A stretch of DNA of 39,744 bases from a virus: positions 1 to 39,744 of IMG/VR virus record IMGVR_UViG_3300045944_000197. The stretch is one strand, 5' to 3'. Made by a program: the position numbers and the translations under genes. Of the stretch, positions 1 through 6,711 are shown in pieces; position 1 is the stretch's first letter, and the number at the start of each line of letters is the position of its first letter. The notes under the pieces are model-generated. The model saw only the letters and a program-made list of their open reading frames with translations. It was not told the origin of the DNA and searched no databases.

Positions 1-1
1 A

Positions 2-151
2 GACGCTGACATAGACCGGATGGTCATTGAGCTGCGGAACCAGCGGCAACACTTCAAGGTTGCCAAGCAGACCAAGGCCAAGAACACTGGCACCATCCCG
101 ATGGGTACTGTCGATGAGATCTGGGAGATGCTGGGAGGTGGCAAGAAATGA
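2..151 (+). CDS. 3' end of an unidentified gene (truncated by window edge)
   Basis: An open frame runs from the window edge to a TGA at 149-151 and encodes 49 residues ending in GGGKK. The stop overlaps the ATG of the next gene (ATGA, 148-151), the coupling used throughout this operon, so this is very likely the tail of a real gene. The visible part is hydrophilic, with a charged stretch followed by VDEIWEMLGGG. No family is recognisable from so short a fragment. Confidence 0.7.
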   Translation, partial: DADIDRMVIELRNQRQHFKVAKQTKAKNTGTIPMGTVDEIWEMLGGGKK

Positions 152-402
152 ACAGGAAACAGCGACGTAAGGCCGAGGCGGAAGCCCGGAAGACTCCCAA
201 GATCGTCCAGCGAGTTGGTGACAATCTGGTGCTGGACCGCATCGACGTCCATGCCTTCGACGGAAAGTGTGAGTTTTGTGGCGCAGAGGAGGAACTCCGC
301 CCGTATGGACCTAACAACGAGAACATCTGCTACAAGTGTGGCATGAAGGACGAGGAGACGACCAGTCGGAAATTCAAAGAGTTCATGGAGAACCCACAAT
401 GA
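148..402 (+). CDS. Small zinc-ribbon protein
   Basis: An 84-residue protein. The N-terminus is strongly basic (NRKQRRKAEAEARK). The C-terminal half has two CxxC knuckles, Cys41/Cys44 (CEFCG) and Cys61/Cys64 (CYKCG), separated by a conserved-looking RPYGP loop. Four cysteines in this spacing form a zinc ribbon, and small proteins of this kind are common in phage early operons. The role is unknown; DNA or RNA binding is an inference from the basic arm and the ribbon. It is coupled by ATGA overlaps to both the upstream fragment and the downstream nuclease gene. Confidence 0.8.
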   Translation: MNRKQRRKAEAEARKTPKIVQRVGDNLVLDRIDVHAFDGKCEFCGAEEELRPYGPNNENICYKCGMKDEETTSRKFKEFMENPQ

Positions 403-1304
403 ACAGTTCGTTCAGGGACGGATTGCAATTTGCCTGGGATAATAGCTCTCTCCAGCTGTTGCGGGCGTGCCCACGCAAGTACTACTATCGGATGGTGCTT
501 GGTATTGTCCCCCGAGGGGAAAACGTCCACCTGAAGTTCGGATTGCTCTACCATCAGGCGCTAGAATATCATGACCGACTGGTGTGTCAGGGTGTGAAGA
601 GCTACACGTTGAGGGCCAGGATGGTGTGTCGGTATGTGCTGGCGCACAGTTGGGGCTGGGAGAGCGACCACAAGCTCAAGAACAGGACCAACCTGGTCAG
701 AGCTGTAATGGGCTACGTTGACCATTTCAAGACAGACGTGACCAAGACTGTGACACTGGCTAACGGTCAGGCAGCGGTAGAGTTGAGCTTCCGCTTCGAG
801 ACGGACTATAAGACTCCGTGGGGAGACCCGTTCATGCTGTGCGGGCACCTCGATCGGATAGCAGACTTGGGTGACGATGAGTTTGTCTTCGATCGGAAGA
901 CTACCACGAAGGCGTTCATCACAGACTACATCGACACGTTCAAACCTAGCGGCCAGATGATGCAGTACACATTCGGCGCGAAGGTTGGGTTCCATCCAGA
1001 CGTACAGGGAGTCATCATCGATGCCTGCTACATTAGTACCAACCTGGATGACTACGGAAGGTTCCGGGTCAGCTACACTAAGGATCAAATATCGGAGTGG
1101 TACGAGAATACACAGTATTACATTTCGATGGCCGTCCTCCATGTCAAAGCGCAGAAGTGGCCGCAGAATTTCGAGAGTTGCCACATTTATAGTGGCTGCC
1201 CTTATCGACCTATCTGTGGTCGTGATCCTGCTGTACGAGAGCGTTTTATAAAGGCTGATTATGAGTCAGTTGTATGGGACCCGCTGGTAATAAGGGAAGA
1301 ATAG
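399..1304 (+). CDS. Cas4/RecB-like PD-(D/E)XK nuclease
   Basis: A 301-residue protein. The start at 399 is chosen because its ATG overlaps the previous TGA (ATGA); the open frame extends upstream to 336 only inside the previous gene. RecB-family nuclease motifs are visible: H52 in YHQALEY, D152 in GHLDRI, D165-x-K167 in DRKTT, then QMMQY near 186-190. One N-terminal cysteine (Cys24, CPRKYYY) and three C-terminal cysteines (Cys261, Cys267, Cys273) match the split 4Fe-4S arrangement of Cas4 and AddB nucleases. The known family activity is exonuclease or nuclease action on DNA ends. Next to a RecA-like ATPase and a likely ssDNA-binding protein, a role in phage recombination or replication is inferred. 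No CRISPR array is present, so a CRISPR adaptation role is not supported. Confidence 0.85.
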   Translation: MNSSFRDGLQFAWDNSSLQLLRACPRKYYYRMVLGIVPRGENVHLKFGLLYHQALEYHDRLVCQGVKSYTLRARMVCRYVLAHSWGWESDHKLKNRTNLVRAVMGYVDHFKTDVTKTVTLANGQAAVELSFRFETDYKTPWGDPFMLCGHLDRIADLGDDEFVFDRKTTTKAFITDYIDTFKPSGQMMQYTFGAKVGFHPDVQGVIIDACYISTNLDDYGRFRVSYTKDQISEWYENTQYYISMAVLHVKAQKWPQNFESCHIYSGCPYRPICGRDPAVRERFIKADYESVVWDPLVIREE

Positions 1305-1324
1305 AGTGGAGATGGAACAGAGTC

Positions 1325-1663
1325 ATGGAGCAGAAGATCGATCGTAAGGCTTCGGCCTTGCAGCGGCTCGTCAAACATCTGTGTGAGAGAATGGGTGTCA
1401 CGATAGGACAGTTCTATTCGCGCTACGCTCGGGACGCGTCGAGGACTCGGCACATCTTCGTGCTAGTCGCGACCGATCAGGGCTACCCACACTTGACAGT
1501 AGCTCGGTTCATGGATATGGATCTTAGCTATGTCACCCAGGTTCGACGGCGCAACTTCGCTCTGAGAGAGACGGATGAGTACAAAGAAGCCAAGGACTAC
1601 TTCGAACATCTGGCCAAGGTGCCGCAATTATTGGAGGGAGGAAGAAGTGACAGCAAGGACTAG
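1325..1663 (+). CDS. Possible DnaA domain IV-like helix-turn-helix protein
   Basis: A 112-residue protein. The ATG at 1325 is preceded by GGAG-type sequence (about 1307-1311); an in-frame ATG at 1274 lies inside the nuclease gene and has no clear ribosome site. After a basic helical N-terminus, residues about 37-76 (SRTRHIFVLVATDQG, then LTVARFMDMDLSYVTQVRRR) follow the layout of the DnaA C-terminal DNA-binding domain: an ARxxAMYL-like helix, then a helix-turn-helix ending in a basic recognition segment. The similarity is by eye and could be a generic HTH. If right, the protein may bind the phage origin or a promoter. The 3' end overlaps the next gene by 17 bases. Confidence 0.6.
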   Translation: MEQKIDRKASALQRLVKHLCERMGVTIGQFYSRYARDASRTRHIFVLVATDQGYPHLTVARFMDMDLSYVTQVRRRNFALRETDEYKEAKDYFEHLAKVPQLLEGGRSDSKD

Positions 1664-1958
1664 TCAGCTTTGTGCTGACGCATTAAGGTGCGCTGGGTTC
1701 GAGGATCTGGCGAAGCGTGCAGAGGCAGATGAGTTCCATGATTTCTTGAGTCCTCATGCCACGCCAGAGTTGATCCTTGTGCATGAGCTGACGGCGAAGA
1801 TGATGGCAGCCAAGGACAACCGGGAACACATAGCTGCTGCGAACCTCCGACAGCGTGTGATCAACGGGGACTTCGACGCGGACTTGAAAGAGAGTGACGA
1901 TTGGGCAGCAAGCCCGGAAGGCCAAGCGGCCTTTGAGCAACTGATGAAAGGTAAGTAG
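1647..1958 (+). CDS. Hypothetical helical protein
   Basis: A 103-residue product. The GTG at 1647 is chosen because a strong purine-rich ribosome site (GGAGGGAGGA, 1634-1643) lies just upstream. An ATG at 1575 in the same frame lies well inside the previous gene and would add an unlikely basic leader. The protein is acidic and predicted helical, with the sequence AGFEDLAKRAEADEFHDFLSP near the N-terminus, and it ends in MKGK. Its stop is immediately followed by the ATG of the ATPase gene at 1959. Family not recognised; position suggests a small replication or recombination accessory. Confidence 0.7.
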   Translation: MTARTSQLCADALRCAGFEDLAKRAEADEFHDFLSPHATPELILVHELTAKMMAAKDNREHIAAANLRQRVINGDFDADLKESDDWAASPEGQAAFEQLMKGK

Positions 1959-2789
1959 ATGCCATTTCTGGATGAGACAGTCGAAAGCGACCCCATTAAG
2001 CTACTGTTCTTGGGAAATTCCGGCAGCGGGAAAACAGGAGCTTTGGCCAGTCTGGCGGAGGCTGGGTATATCCTTCACATCGCGGACTTCGACCGTGGAA
2101 CGGCTATTCTCCGCAACGTGCTGAAGGGTAAGACGGAGGCCCTCAAGAGAATCGAGGTCGAGACCTTCACGGACAGGTACAAGACCGCTGGACCTATGGT
2201 CTATCCTGACAAGGTGGAAGCGTGGAGCAAGGCTCTGGCGAAGATCACCAAGTGGACCTCTGATCCGACTATGATGAACAAGGACCACATCCTTGTCGTG
2301 GACAGTTTGAACTTCGCCACCAAGGTCGCCTTCAACTGGGTGCTTCAGAGCGCAGGACGGCTGACGGCACCGAAGGAGATCCAGGATTGGGGTGCGGCTC
2401 AAGATCTGGTTGGTAGCTTCCTGATGAAGCTGTACTCCAACGAGGTGCAGTGCCATGTCATCGTGACCAGCCATATCATCTACCAAGGCTCGGGCGACAG
2501 CGACATTAAGGTCGGCTACCCGATGACCTCGATCGGACGGAGCTTCAACCCGTCTGTTCCCAGATATTTCAACAGCTGCGTGCTGGCTCGCAACACCGGG
2601 ACAGGTGTCGGCAACAAGCGTGAGATCTACACGCATCCAATTGACTTCGTTGATCTAAAGACGGAGTCTCTGAGTGTGAAGAAGTCCTATAGTCTCAACA
2701 CGGGACTGGCGGAACTCTTCGCAGACATCCGAGGCGTGAAGCCCGGATCAACGGCCCGCTTGGCCATAAAGGAGAAGACTAATGCCTGA
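1959..2789 (+). CDS. RecA/Sak4-like P-loop ATPase
   Basis: A 276-residue ATPase. Walker A is GNSGSGKT (19-26), and the Walker B strand is HILVVDS with Asp115. A later strand, CHVIVTSH, fits the sensor position. The layout (P-loop near the N-terminus, short RecA core, no large extra domains) matches phage AAA_24/Sak4-type recombination ATPases, which promote single-strand annealing or strand exchange together with an SSB. The downstream gene overlaps by 8 bases and looks like a partner ssDNA-binding protein, and a Cas4-like nuclease lies two genes upstream, so a recombination module is inferred. It could alternatively be a helicase-loader-like ATPase. Confidence 0.85.
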   Translation: MPFLDETVESDPIKLLFLGNSGSGKTGALASLAEAGYILHIADFDRGTAILRNVLKGKTEALKRIEVETFTDRYKTAGPMVYPDKVEAWSKALAKITKWTSDPTMMNKDHILVVDSLNFATKVAFNWVLQSAGRLTAPKEIQDWGAAQDLVGSFLMKLYSNEVQCHVIVTSHIIYQGSGDSDIKVGYPMTSIGRSFNPSVPRYFNSCVLARNTGTGVGNKREIYTHPIDFVDLKTESLSVKKSYSLNTGLAELFADIRGVKPGSTARLAIKEKTNA

Positions 2790-3207
2790 TTTCAATAAAC
2801 TACTCGACGCAGACCCGACTAGCTTTGAACGGCCTCCGACTGTTCCGGAGGGAGAGTTCTTGCTCCTGATTAAGGGCAAGGAATTGGGCACATCTGCCCA
2901 GAAGAAGACACCTTATGTACGCTTTCACTACCAGGTCATGACGCCGCTGGAGTCGGTGCCGGAAGATGCCTTGGAAGGCATCGATCTGTCCAAGCTCAAG
3001 CCGCGTGACGACTTCTACCTGACCGAGGACGCGATGTTCCGCTTGCGCGAGTTTTTTGAAATGGTAGGTGCTGTGGAAAATAGCACACGCGAGAGCATCG
3101 AGGCTTGCATTGGCAAGCAGGTCGTTGCCACGTTCGGCCATACTCAAAGCCAGCGTGACCCGACTCGTGTCTTCTCCGAGATTCGGTCCTATTCAAGAGC
3201 CGAATAG
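2782..3207 (+). CDS. Probable ssDNA-binding protein (DUF669-like)
   Basis: A 141-residue protein, translationally overlapped with the ATPase gene. The order of elements (PPTVPEGEFLLLIKGKEL, then TPYVRFHYQVMTP, DFYLTE, and a C-terminal ACIGKQVVATFGH strand) reads as an OB-like barrel of the kind seen in DUF669-type phage ssDNA-binding proteins that accompany Sak-type ATPases. The family assignment is by pattern and neighbourhood, not by a diagnostic catalytic residue. It is the last gene before a two-hairpin terminator region. Confidence 0.6.
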   Translation: MPDFNKLLDADPTSFERPPTVPEGEFLLLIKGKELGTSAQKKTPYVRFHYQVMTPLESVPEDALEGIDLSKLKPRDDFYLTEDAMFRLREFFEMVGAVENSTRESIEACIGKQVVATFGHTQSQRDPTRVFSEIRSYSRAE

Positions 3208-3216
3208 TTTTTGGGC

Positions 3217-3245
3217 GCTAAGGTTTGGGCTCCCTGGACCTTAGC
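3217..3245. repeat. Inverted repeat, hairpin 1 of a tandem pair
   Basis: GCTAAGGT (3217-3224) is perfectly complementary to ACCTTAGC (3238-3245), with a 13-base loop that itself contains GGG-CT-CCC. It begins 10 bases after the stop of the preceding gene and has no T-run, so on its own it is an RNA stem-loop rather than a full terminator. Confidence 0.7.
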
Positions 3246-3250
3246 TAGCT

Positions 3251-3295
3251 GGCCAGCCGGGATGTTTTGGCAGACTCCCCCGGCTGGTCCTTTTG
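3251..3295 (+). terminator. Rho-independent terminator or attenuator
   Basis: GGCCAGCCGGG (3251-3261) pairs with CCCGGCTGGTC (3279-3289), an 11-bp stem with one G-U pair and a 17-base loop, followed by CTTTT. It lies between two blocks of the + operon, so it probably attenuates rather than fully stops transcription into the ParB-methyltransferase and polymerase genes. A small GTCC-TTTT-GGAC hairpin (3287-3298) could form instead and would cover the only purine-rich stretch upstream of the ATG at 3306. Confidence 0.7.
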
Positions 3296-3305
3296 GACAA
3301 CGAAG

Positions 3306-3731
3306 ATGAGATGCGAACGCTGTCAAGGTTCTGGATGGGAACCAACTGGGTCATACCCCAACCCCTGTGATGATTGCGGAGGTTATGGTATAACCCACTG
3401 TTGTGACGGTTTAAGGGAACAAGCTGATGCCAGAAGTCAAGATGGTCGAGATAGCCTCGATCGTGGTCAATCGGGATCTCAGACAGAGGCGGGAACTCAA
3501 TGTGGACGACTTGATTACGTCGATCCAGCTGAACGAAAAAGCCCTGCCCGAGACTATGGGCCTCATCCAGCCTATCGTACTCCGCAACGGCACCACACTG
3601 GTGGCCGGAGAGAGGCGTTTAACTGCGTTCAAGAACCTGGGCCGATCGAAGATACCAGCGATAGCGATCGAGAGCCTGGACGACAGGACGGCCTACATCC
3701 TGGAATTGGAGGAGAACCTCCGTCGTGCTGA
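3306..3731 (+). CDS. DnaJ-type zinc-finger protein, overlapping the next gene
   Basis: The first 38 codons (before the ParB start at 3427) encode a DnaJ-like cysteine-rich motif: CERCQGSGW, then CDDCGGYG, then HCCDG. Small proteins with this repeat are common in phage operons. The frame then stays open for about 305 bases out of frame inside the ParB-methyltransferase gene, where the predicted sequence turns into low-quality Arg/Gly/Pro/Asp-rich residues. Either the tail is genuinely overprinted, or the real protein ends near 3414. A TAA one frame over at 3412-3414 would be used if one T of TTT (3410-3412) were removed, ending the protein at HCCDG. The zinc motif is solid; the 3' end is not. 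Confidence 0.55.
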   Translation: MRCERCQGSGWEPTGSYPNPCDDCGGYGITHCCDGLREQADARSQDGRDSLDRGQSGSQTEAGTQCGRLDYVDPAERKSPARDYGPHPAYRTPQRHHTGGRREAFNCVQEPGPIEDTSDSDREPGRQDGLHPGIGGEPPSC

Positions 3732-4800
3732 CATAAGTTGGCAGGAGCGCTCCAAGGCTTTCAAGGCCATTCACGACAGCTTCCTCGTCGACGACCCAGA
3801 GTGGACGCAGGTGAAGACGGCTGCGCGGCTGGGCGTGTCGGAGGCCACGGTGACGATGTATATCTCTCTGGCCGAGGAGATGGTCAACGACCCCAACCTG
3901 CGGACAATCCCGAAGGCCACCACGGCTTATGAGACCATCAAACGCCGGGTCGATAGGCAGCTCGACGATGTGCTGGTGTCGATGCCCCTGGCAGTCCGTA
4001 ACGTGGTGATCCCGCCTCAGCTGGATAAGAGCAATCTAATGGCGAGGGCACCTGTTGTGCCCGAAGCCCCGAAGCACATGGCTGCGGGTAGCTCCCTCAT
4101 CAACGCCGACTTCATAGAGTGGGCAGCCAACTATAAGGGTCCGCGCTTTAACTTAATCCACTGTGATTTCCCCTATGGGGCGGCTGCGGGCAAGAAGGGT
4201 AGCCAGATCCATGCGGGTGGGAGTCACCGCAGCTATGAAGACAGCGACGACATATTCTGGGAACTAATGGACGCGCTGTTCGTGCCGAACATTATAGCAC
4301 AGAGTGCGCACATTCTGCTGTGGTATCAGACTTCGGAATTTAGGAGGGTGATGGGCTATCTGGAAGGGCTGCTGCTTGACCTCAGAGTGCTAGATGTCCC
4401 CTTGATCTGGCATAAGAGCGATAACAGCGGAGTGGTGGCGGATGCTTCAAGACGACCCAGACACATCTATGAGAATGCCCTGCTTATTAGCAGGGGAGAC
4501 AGGAAAATTGTGTCCCCTGTCAGCGACGTGCACTCGTGTCCCATCACGAGAGCTATTCATCCGAGTGAGAAACCTGAGCCAATGCTTAGATACTTCTTCA
4601 AAATGTTGGTCAGTAGTACAACTCGGATGCTTGACCCCACCGCAGGAAGTGGCACCAGCCTGCGAGCGGCTGAAAGTCTTGGTGCTGAATTTGTCTTCGG
4701 CTTGGAACGTGACGAGCACTTTCATGGCGAGGCAGTGGCAGAGCTGGAACGCTTTAGAAAAAAGCGTGCAGCTGAACAACTGGAAGGAAGTAAGGAATGA
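3427..4800 (+). CDS. ParB-like N-terminal domain fused to a DNA methyltransferase
   Basis: A 457-residue fusion. Residues about 6-120 are a ParB/Spo0J-type domain (GERRLTAFKNLG at 61-72, ENLRRADISWQER at 96-108), followed by a helix-turn-helix at about 128-150 (TAARLGVSEATVTMY). Residues about 222-445 are an amino-methyltransferase. The catalytic motif DFPYG (247-251, DPPY-type) comes before HPSEKP (378-383) and the SAM-binding motif DPTAGSGTS (403-411), the order of beta-class N4/N6 enzymes. The fusion suggests a methyltransferase guided to DNA by the ParB/HTH part. The function could be self-modification against host restriction or regulation; the target base and site cannot be read from the sequence. 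The ATG follows an AAGGGA ribosome site, and no partner restriction gene is visible. Confidence 0.9.
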   Translation: MPEVKMVEIASIVVNRDLRQRRELNVDDLITSIQLNEKALPETMGLIQPIVLRNGTTLVAGERRLTAFKNLGRSKIPAIAIESLDDRTAYILELEENLRRADISWQERSKAFKAIHDSFLVDDPEWTQVKTAARLGVSEATVTMYISLAEEMVNDPNLRTIPKATTAYETIKRRVDRQLDDVLVSMPLAVRNVVIPPQLDKSNLMARAPVVPEAPKHMAAGSSLINADFIEWAANYKGPRFNLIHCDFPYGAAAGKKGSQIHAGGSHRSYEDSDDIFWELMDALFVPNIIAQSAHILLWYQTSEFRRVMGYLEGLLLDLRVLDVPLIWHKSDNSGVVADASRRPRHIYENALLISRGDRKIVSPVSDVHSCPITRAIHPSEKPEPMLRYFFKMLVSSTTRMLDPTAGSGTSLRAAESLGAEFVFGLERDEHFHGEAVAELERFRKKRAAEQLEGSKE

Positions 4801-5222
4801 ATGTCATGAATGAAAATCTGACACCTCGTAACAAGATCCTAGTTGAGAGCGTAAGAAAGCTCCAAGCGGAGGATAAGATCTATGGCGAACCGACAGCGTA
4901 TGCCGCCTGTGCCGGCGAACTCCAACGCGTCCTGCTCAAGTATGCGTCGAGAAGTGTTAGACGTGTGGGACCCGCAGAACACTCGGCCCTGGACCAGGTG
5001 CTTATGTGTATTGCGAGAATTGGATGTGGGCCAGTGGTTATTGACGGTCTATATACTGAAGGAGCAGCGCAACTGGCCATCGCGGGAGAAGCTGCCATTC
5101 ATTCGACTGGCGAAGCTCGTCCAGTGGATGTACACGAACGAAAGCAGTTCGATGACGAAGCCATGACTGACCAACTGGCAGCACAGGTCGAGAAAGACTT
5201 TCTCACGGACCAAACTGAATGA
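4797..5222 (+). CDS. DUF6378-like phage protein
   Basis: A 141-residue protein starting in an ATGA overlap with the methyltransferase gene; a second in-frame ATG lies at 4806. The spacing of elements (an AEDKIYGEP segment, a helical stretch, ALDQVLMCIARIGCGP, then an AAQLAIAGEAA helix) follows the helical phage family DUF6378, whose function is not established. The typical DRxxxYGDP start is altered to EDKIYGEP here. The C-terminus is acidic and probably flexible. The ATGA overlap with the glycosylase/exonuclease gene suggests co-expression with the polymerase set. Confidence 0.6.
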   Translation: MNVMNENLTPRNKILVESVRKLQAEDKIYGEPTAYAACAGELQRVLLKYASRSVRRVGPAEHSALDQVLMCIARIGCGPVVIDGLYTEGAAQLAIAGEAAIHSTGEARPVDVHERKQFDDEAMTDQLAAQVEKDFLTDQTE

Positions 5223-6280
5223 ACATCCAGTATCCGCCCATGAAGGCTACGGGGCCGAAAGATGCCAAGATTATGTGCATCGGTGAGGCTCCAGGTGCAG
5301 AGGAGATGATGACCGGCCAGCCCTTCGTGGGCTGGTCTGGTAAAGAGTTAAGGAAGATGCTCTGGCAGTCGGGCATCGATCCGGCCCAGGTCTATATGAC
5401 CAACGTGTTCTTCATTCGGCCCCAGGATAACAAGATCGAGAACTTCTGCACCAGAACGAGGGACAAGGGCATTGCAGGAATGCCTGCCCTAAGCCCAGGC
5501 AACTACGTCTACAACCCTTTTACACCCGAGCTGGAGAGACTCTATGATGAGATTGAAGCTGTTCGGCCGAACGTTATCGCTGCATTGGGGAACACACCCT
5601 GTTGGGCCGTCTTCAGACAGACTCCGAAAATATCTCTTCTTCGCGGTCGCGTTCGGGAAGCATCCATTCGAGGACGGAAGTATAAAGTGCTACCATCCTT
5701 TCACCCAGCATATATCCTTAGGCAGTGGAAGGAACGTGTTGTTGTACTCCAGGATCTACACAAACTCAAAAGGGAGTCAGGCTACCCGGATATTCGGTTG
5801 CCAGTACGCAAGGTTCTCATAGACCCTACGTTTCAGGAGGCACTGGATTTTCTGGACCGCTGCAACCACGCGAACGAGATAACCGTGGACGTGGAGACGA
5901 AGGGCGGGCAAATCACTGTGTGCGGGTTTGGGCTGAGTCCTGCCGAGGCGGCTGTCATTCCGTTCGTAGATCATAGACGGCCAGACTATTGTTATTGGTC
6001 GGAAGAGAAAGAGTTAGTTTTGGTGAAGCGTATCCGCCAGGTGCTGGCAAACCCACACGTTGCAAAGATCTTGCAGAACGGGCTGTATGACATAACGTAC
6101 TTCTGGGAGAACTGGAGAGCAGTAGTCCGTGGTCCGTTCGAGGACACGATGTTAATCCAGCACGCGTTGTGGCCGGAACTTAAGAAGGACTTAGGGACGC
6201 TTGCGTCCATCCACACTGATGAGGCGTCATGGAAGACCATGCGTCTACGGAACCGAGATGATTTCAAGAGGGAAGAATGA
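5219..6280 (+). CDS. Uracil-DNA glycosylase fused to the N-terminal part of a 3'-5' exonuclease
   Basis: A 353-residue protein. Residues 1-185 resemble family 4/5 uracil-DNA glycosylases: GEAPGAEE (22-29), GQPFVGWSG (33-41) and the HPAYILR loop (162-168). The usual four-cysteine Fe-S set is not evident (only Cys20, Cys77, Cys128). Residues 215-340 begin a DnaQ-like proofreading domain of polymerase I type: ExoI is VDVET (223-227) and ExoII is NGLYDITYF (287-295), followed by LGTLASIHTDEASWK. The protein stops before ExoIII, which is found at the start of the polymerase protein at 6711. It therefore looks like the front half of a broken glycosylase-exonuclease-polymerase. It ends DFKREE, and the same KREE occurs at the start of the polymerase. 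Confidence 0.85.
   Translation: MNIQYPPMKATGPKDAKIMCIGEAPGAEEMMTGQPFVGWSGKELRKMLWQSGIDPAQVYMTNVFFIRPQDNKIENFCTRTRDKGIAGMPALSPGNYVYNPFTPELERLYDEIEAVRPNVIAALGNTPCWAVFRQTPKISLLRGRVREASIRGRKYKVLPSFHPAYILRQWKERVVVLQDLHKLKRESGYPDIRLPVRKVLIDPTFQEALDFLDRCNHANEITVDVETKGGQITVCGFGLSPAEAAVIPFVDHRRPDYCYWSEEKELVLVKRIRQVLANPHVAKILQNGLYDITYFWENWRAVVRGPFEDTMLIQHALWPELKKDLGTLASIHTDEASWKTMRLRNRDDFKREE
6266..6277 (+). repeat. Direct repeat, left copy, flanking the DUF1937 gene
   Basis: AAGAGGGAAGAA encodes the last four residues (KREE) of the glycosylase/exonuclease protein. It matches 11 of 12 bases at 6738-6749, where it encodes residues 10-13 (KREE) of the polymerase. The two copies bracket the whole DUF1937 gene. 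Could be chance, but the shared reading of both copies argues for an insertion scar. Confidence 0.5.
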
Positions 6281-6711
6281 TTTACATTGCCAGCCCTTAT
6301 AGCCACAAAGATAAGGAAGTTGTGAGGCGGAGGTACTGGGTCACTGCTCAGTTCACGTTCGCCGGGATCAGGCAGGACATGCCCTTGTTCTCCCCAATTC
6401 TCCACTGTCATGACGCGGCACAGCTCCTCAACGTCCCGACAGATAGCAAATTCTGGGGGAGCTACAATAAGAACATGCTCACGCACAGCAGTCATCTGGT
6501 TGTGCTAGGGTTGCCAGACTGGGAGGACTCGATAGGAGTCGAGATGGAAGTCAAGGCTGCTGAGGAAATGCAGGTCCCTGTGTATATTTACACTGTGGAC
6601 AACGTGCAGACGGACTTCACAGAGAGGTTCTTAATCCTGTGGGAGAGTCCTTGGACCCGGTTCAAACGGTTACAGTCTAGTGTCGTCGGTAAGTACAAGG
6701 TTCTAAGCTAA
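6277..6711 (+). CDS. DUF1937 protein (deoxyribosyltransferase-like)
   Basis: A 144-residue protein. It starts MIYIASPYSH and contains FSPILHCH (about 38-45), DSKFW, and LVVLGLPDWEDSIGVEMEVKA (about 74-94, a Rossmann-like nucleotide-site segment with a Glu), which is the DUF1937 pattern. That family is related to nucleoside 2-deoxyribosyltransferases, so a role in nucleotide or base exchange is possible but unproven. The C-terminal 40 residues have no clear match. The gene sits between the two halves of a split polymerase. Its ATG overlaps the TGA of the exonuclease part, and its TAA shares a base with the polymerase ATG. Confidence 0.75.
   Translation: MIYIASPYSHKDKEVVRRRYWVTAQFTFAGIRQDMPLFSPILHCHDAAQLLNVPTDSKFWGSYNKNMLTHSSHLVVLGLPDWEDSIGVEMEVKAAEEMQVPVYIYTVDNVQTDFTERFLILWESPWTRFKRLQSSVVGKYKVLS

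Noticed and set aside
399-1304. Cas4-like nuclease as part of a CRISPR system
   Set aside because: No repeats, other cas genes or spacers in the window; phage replication role is the simpler reading.
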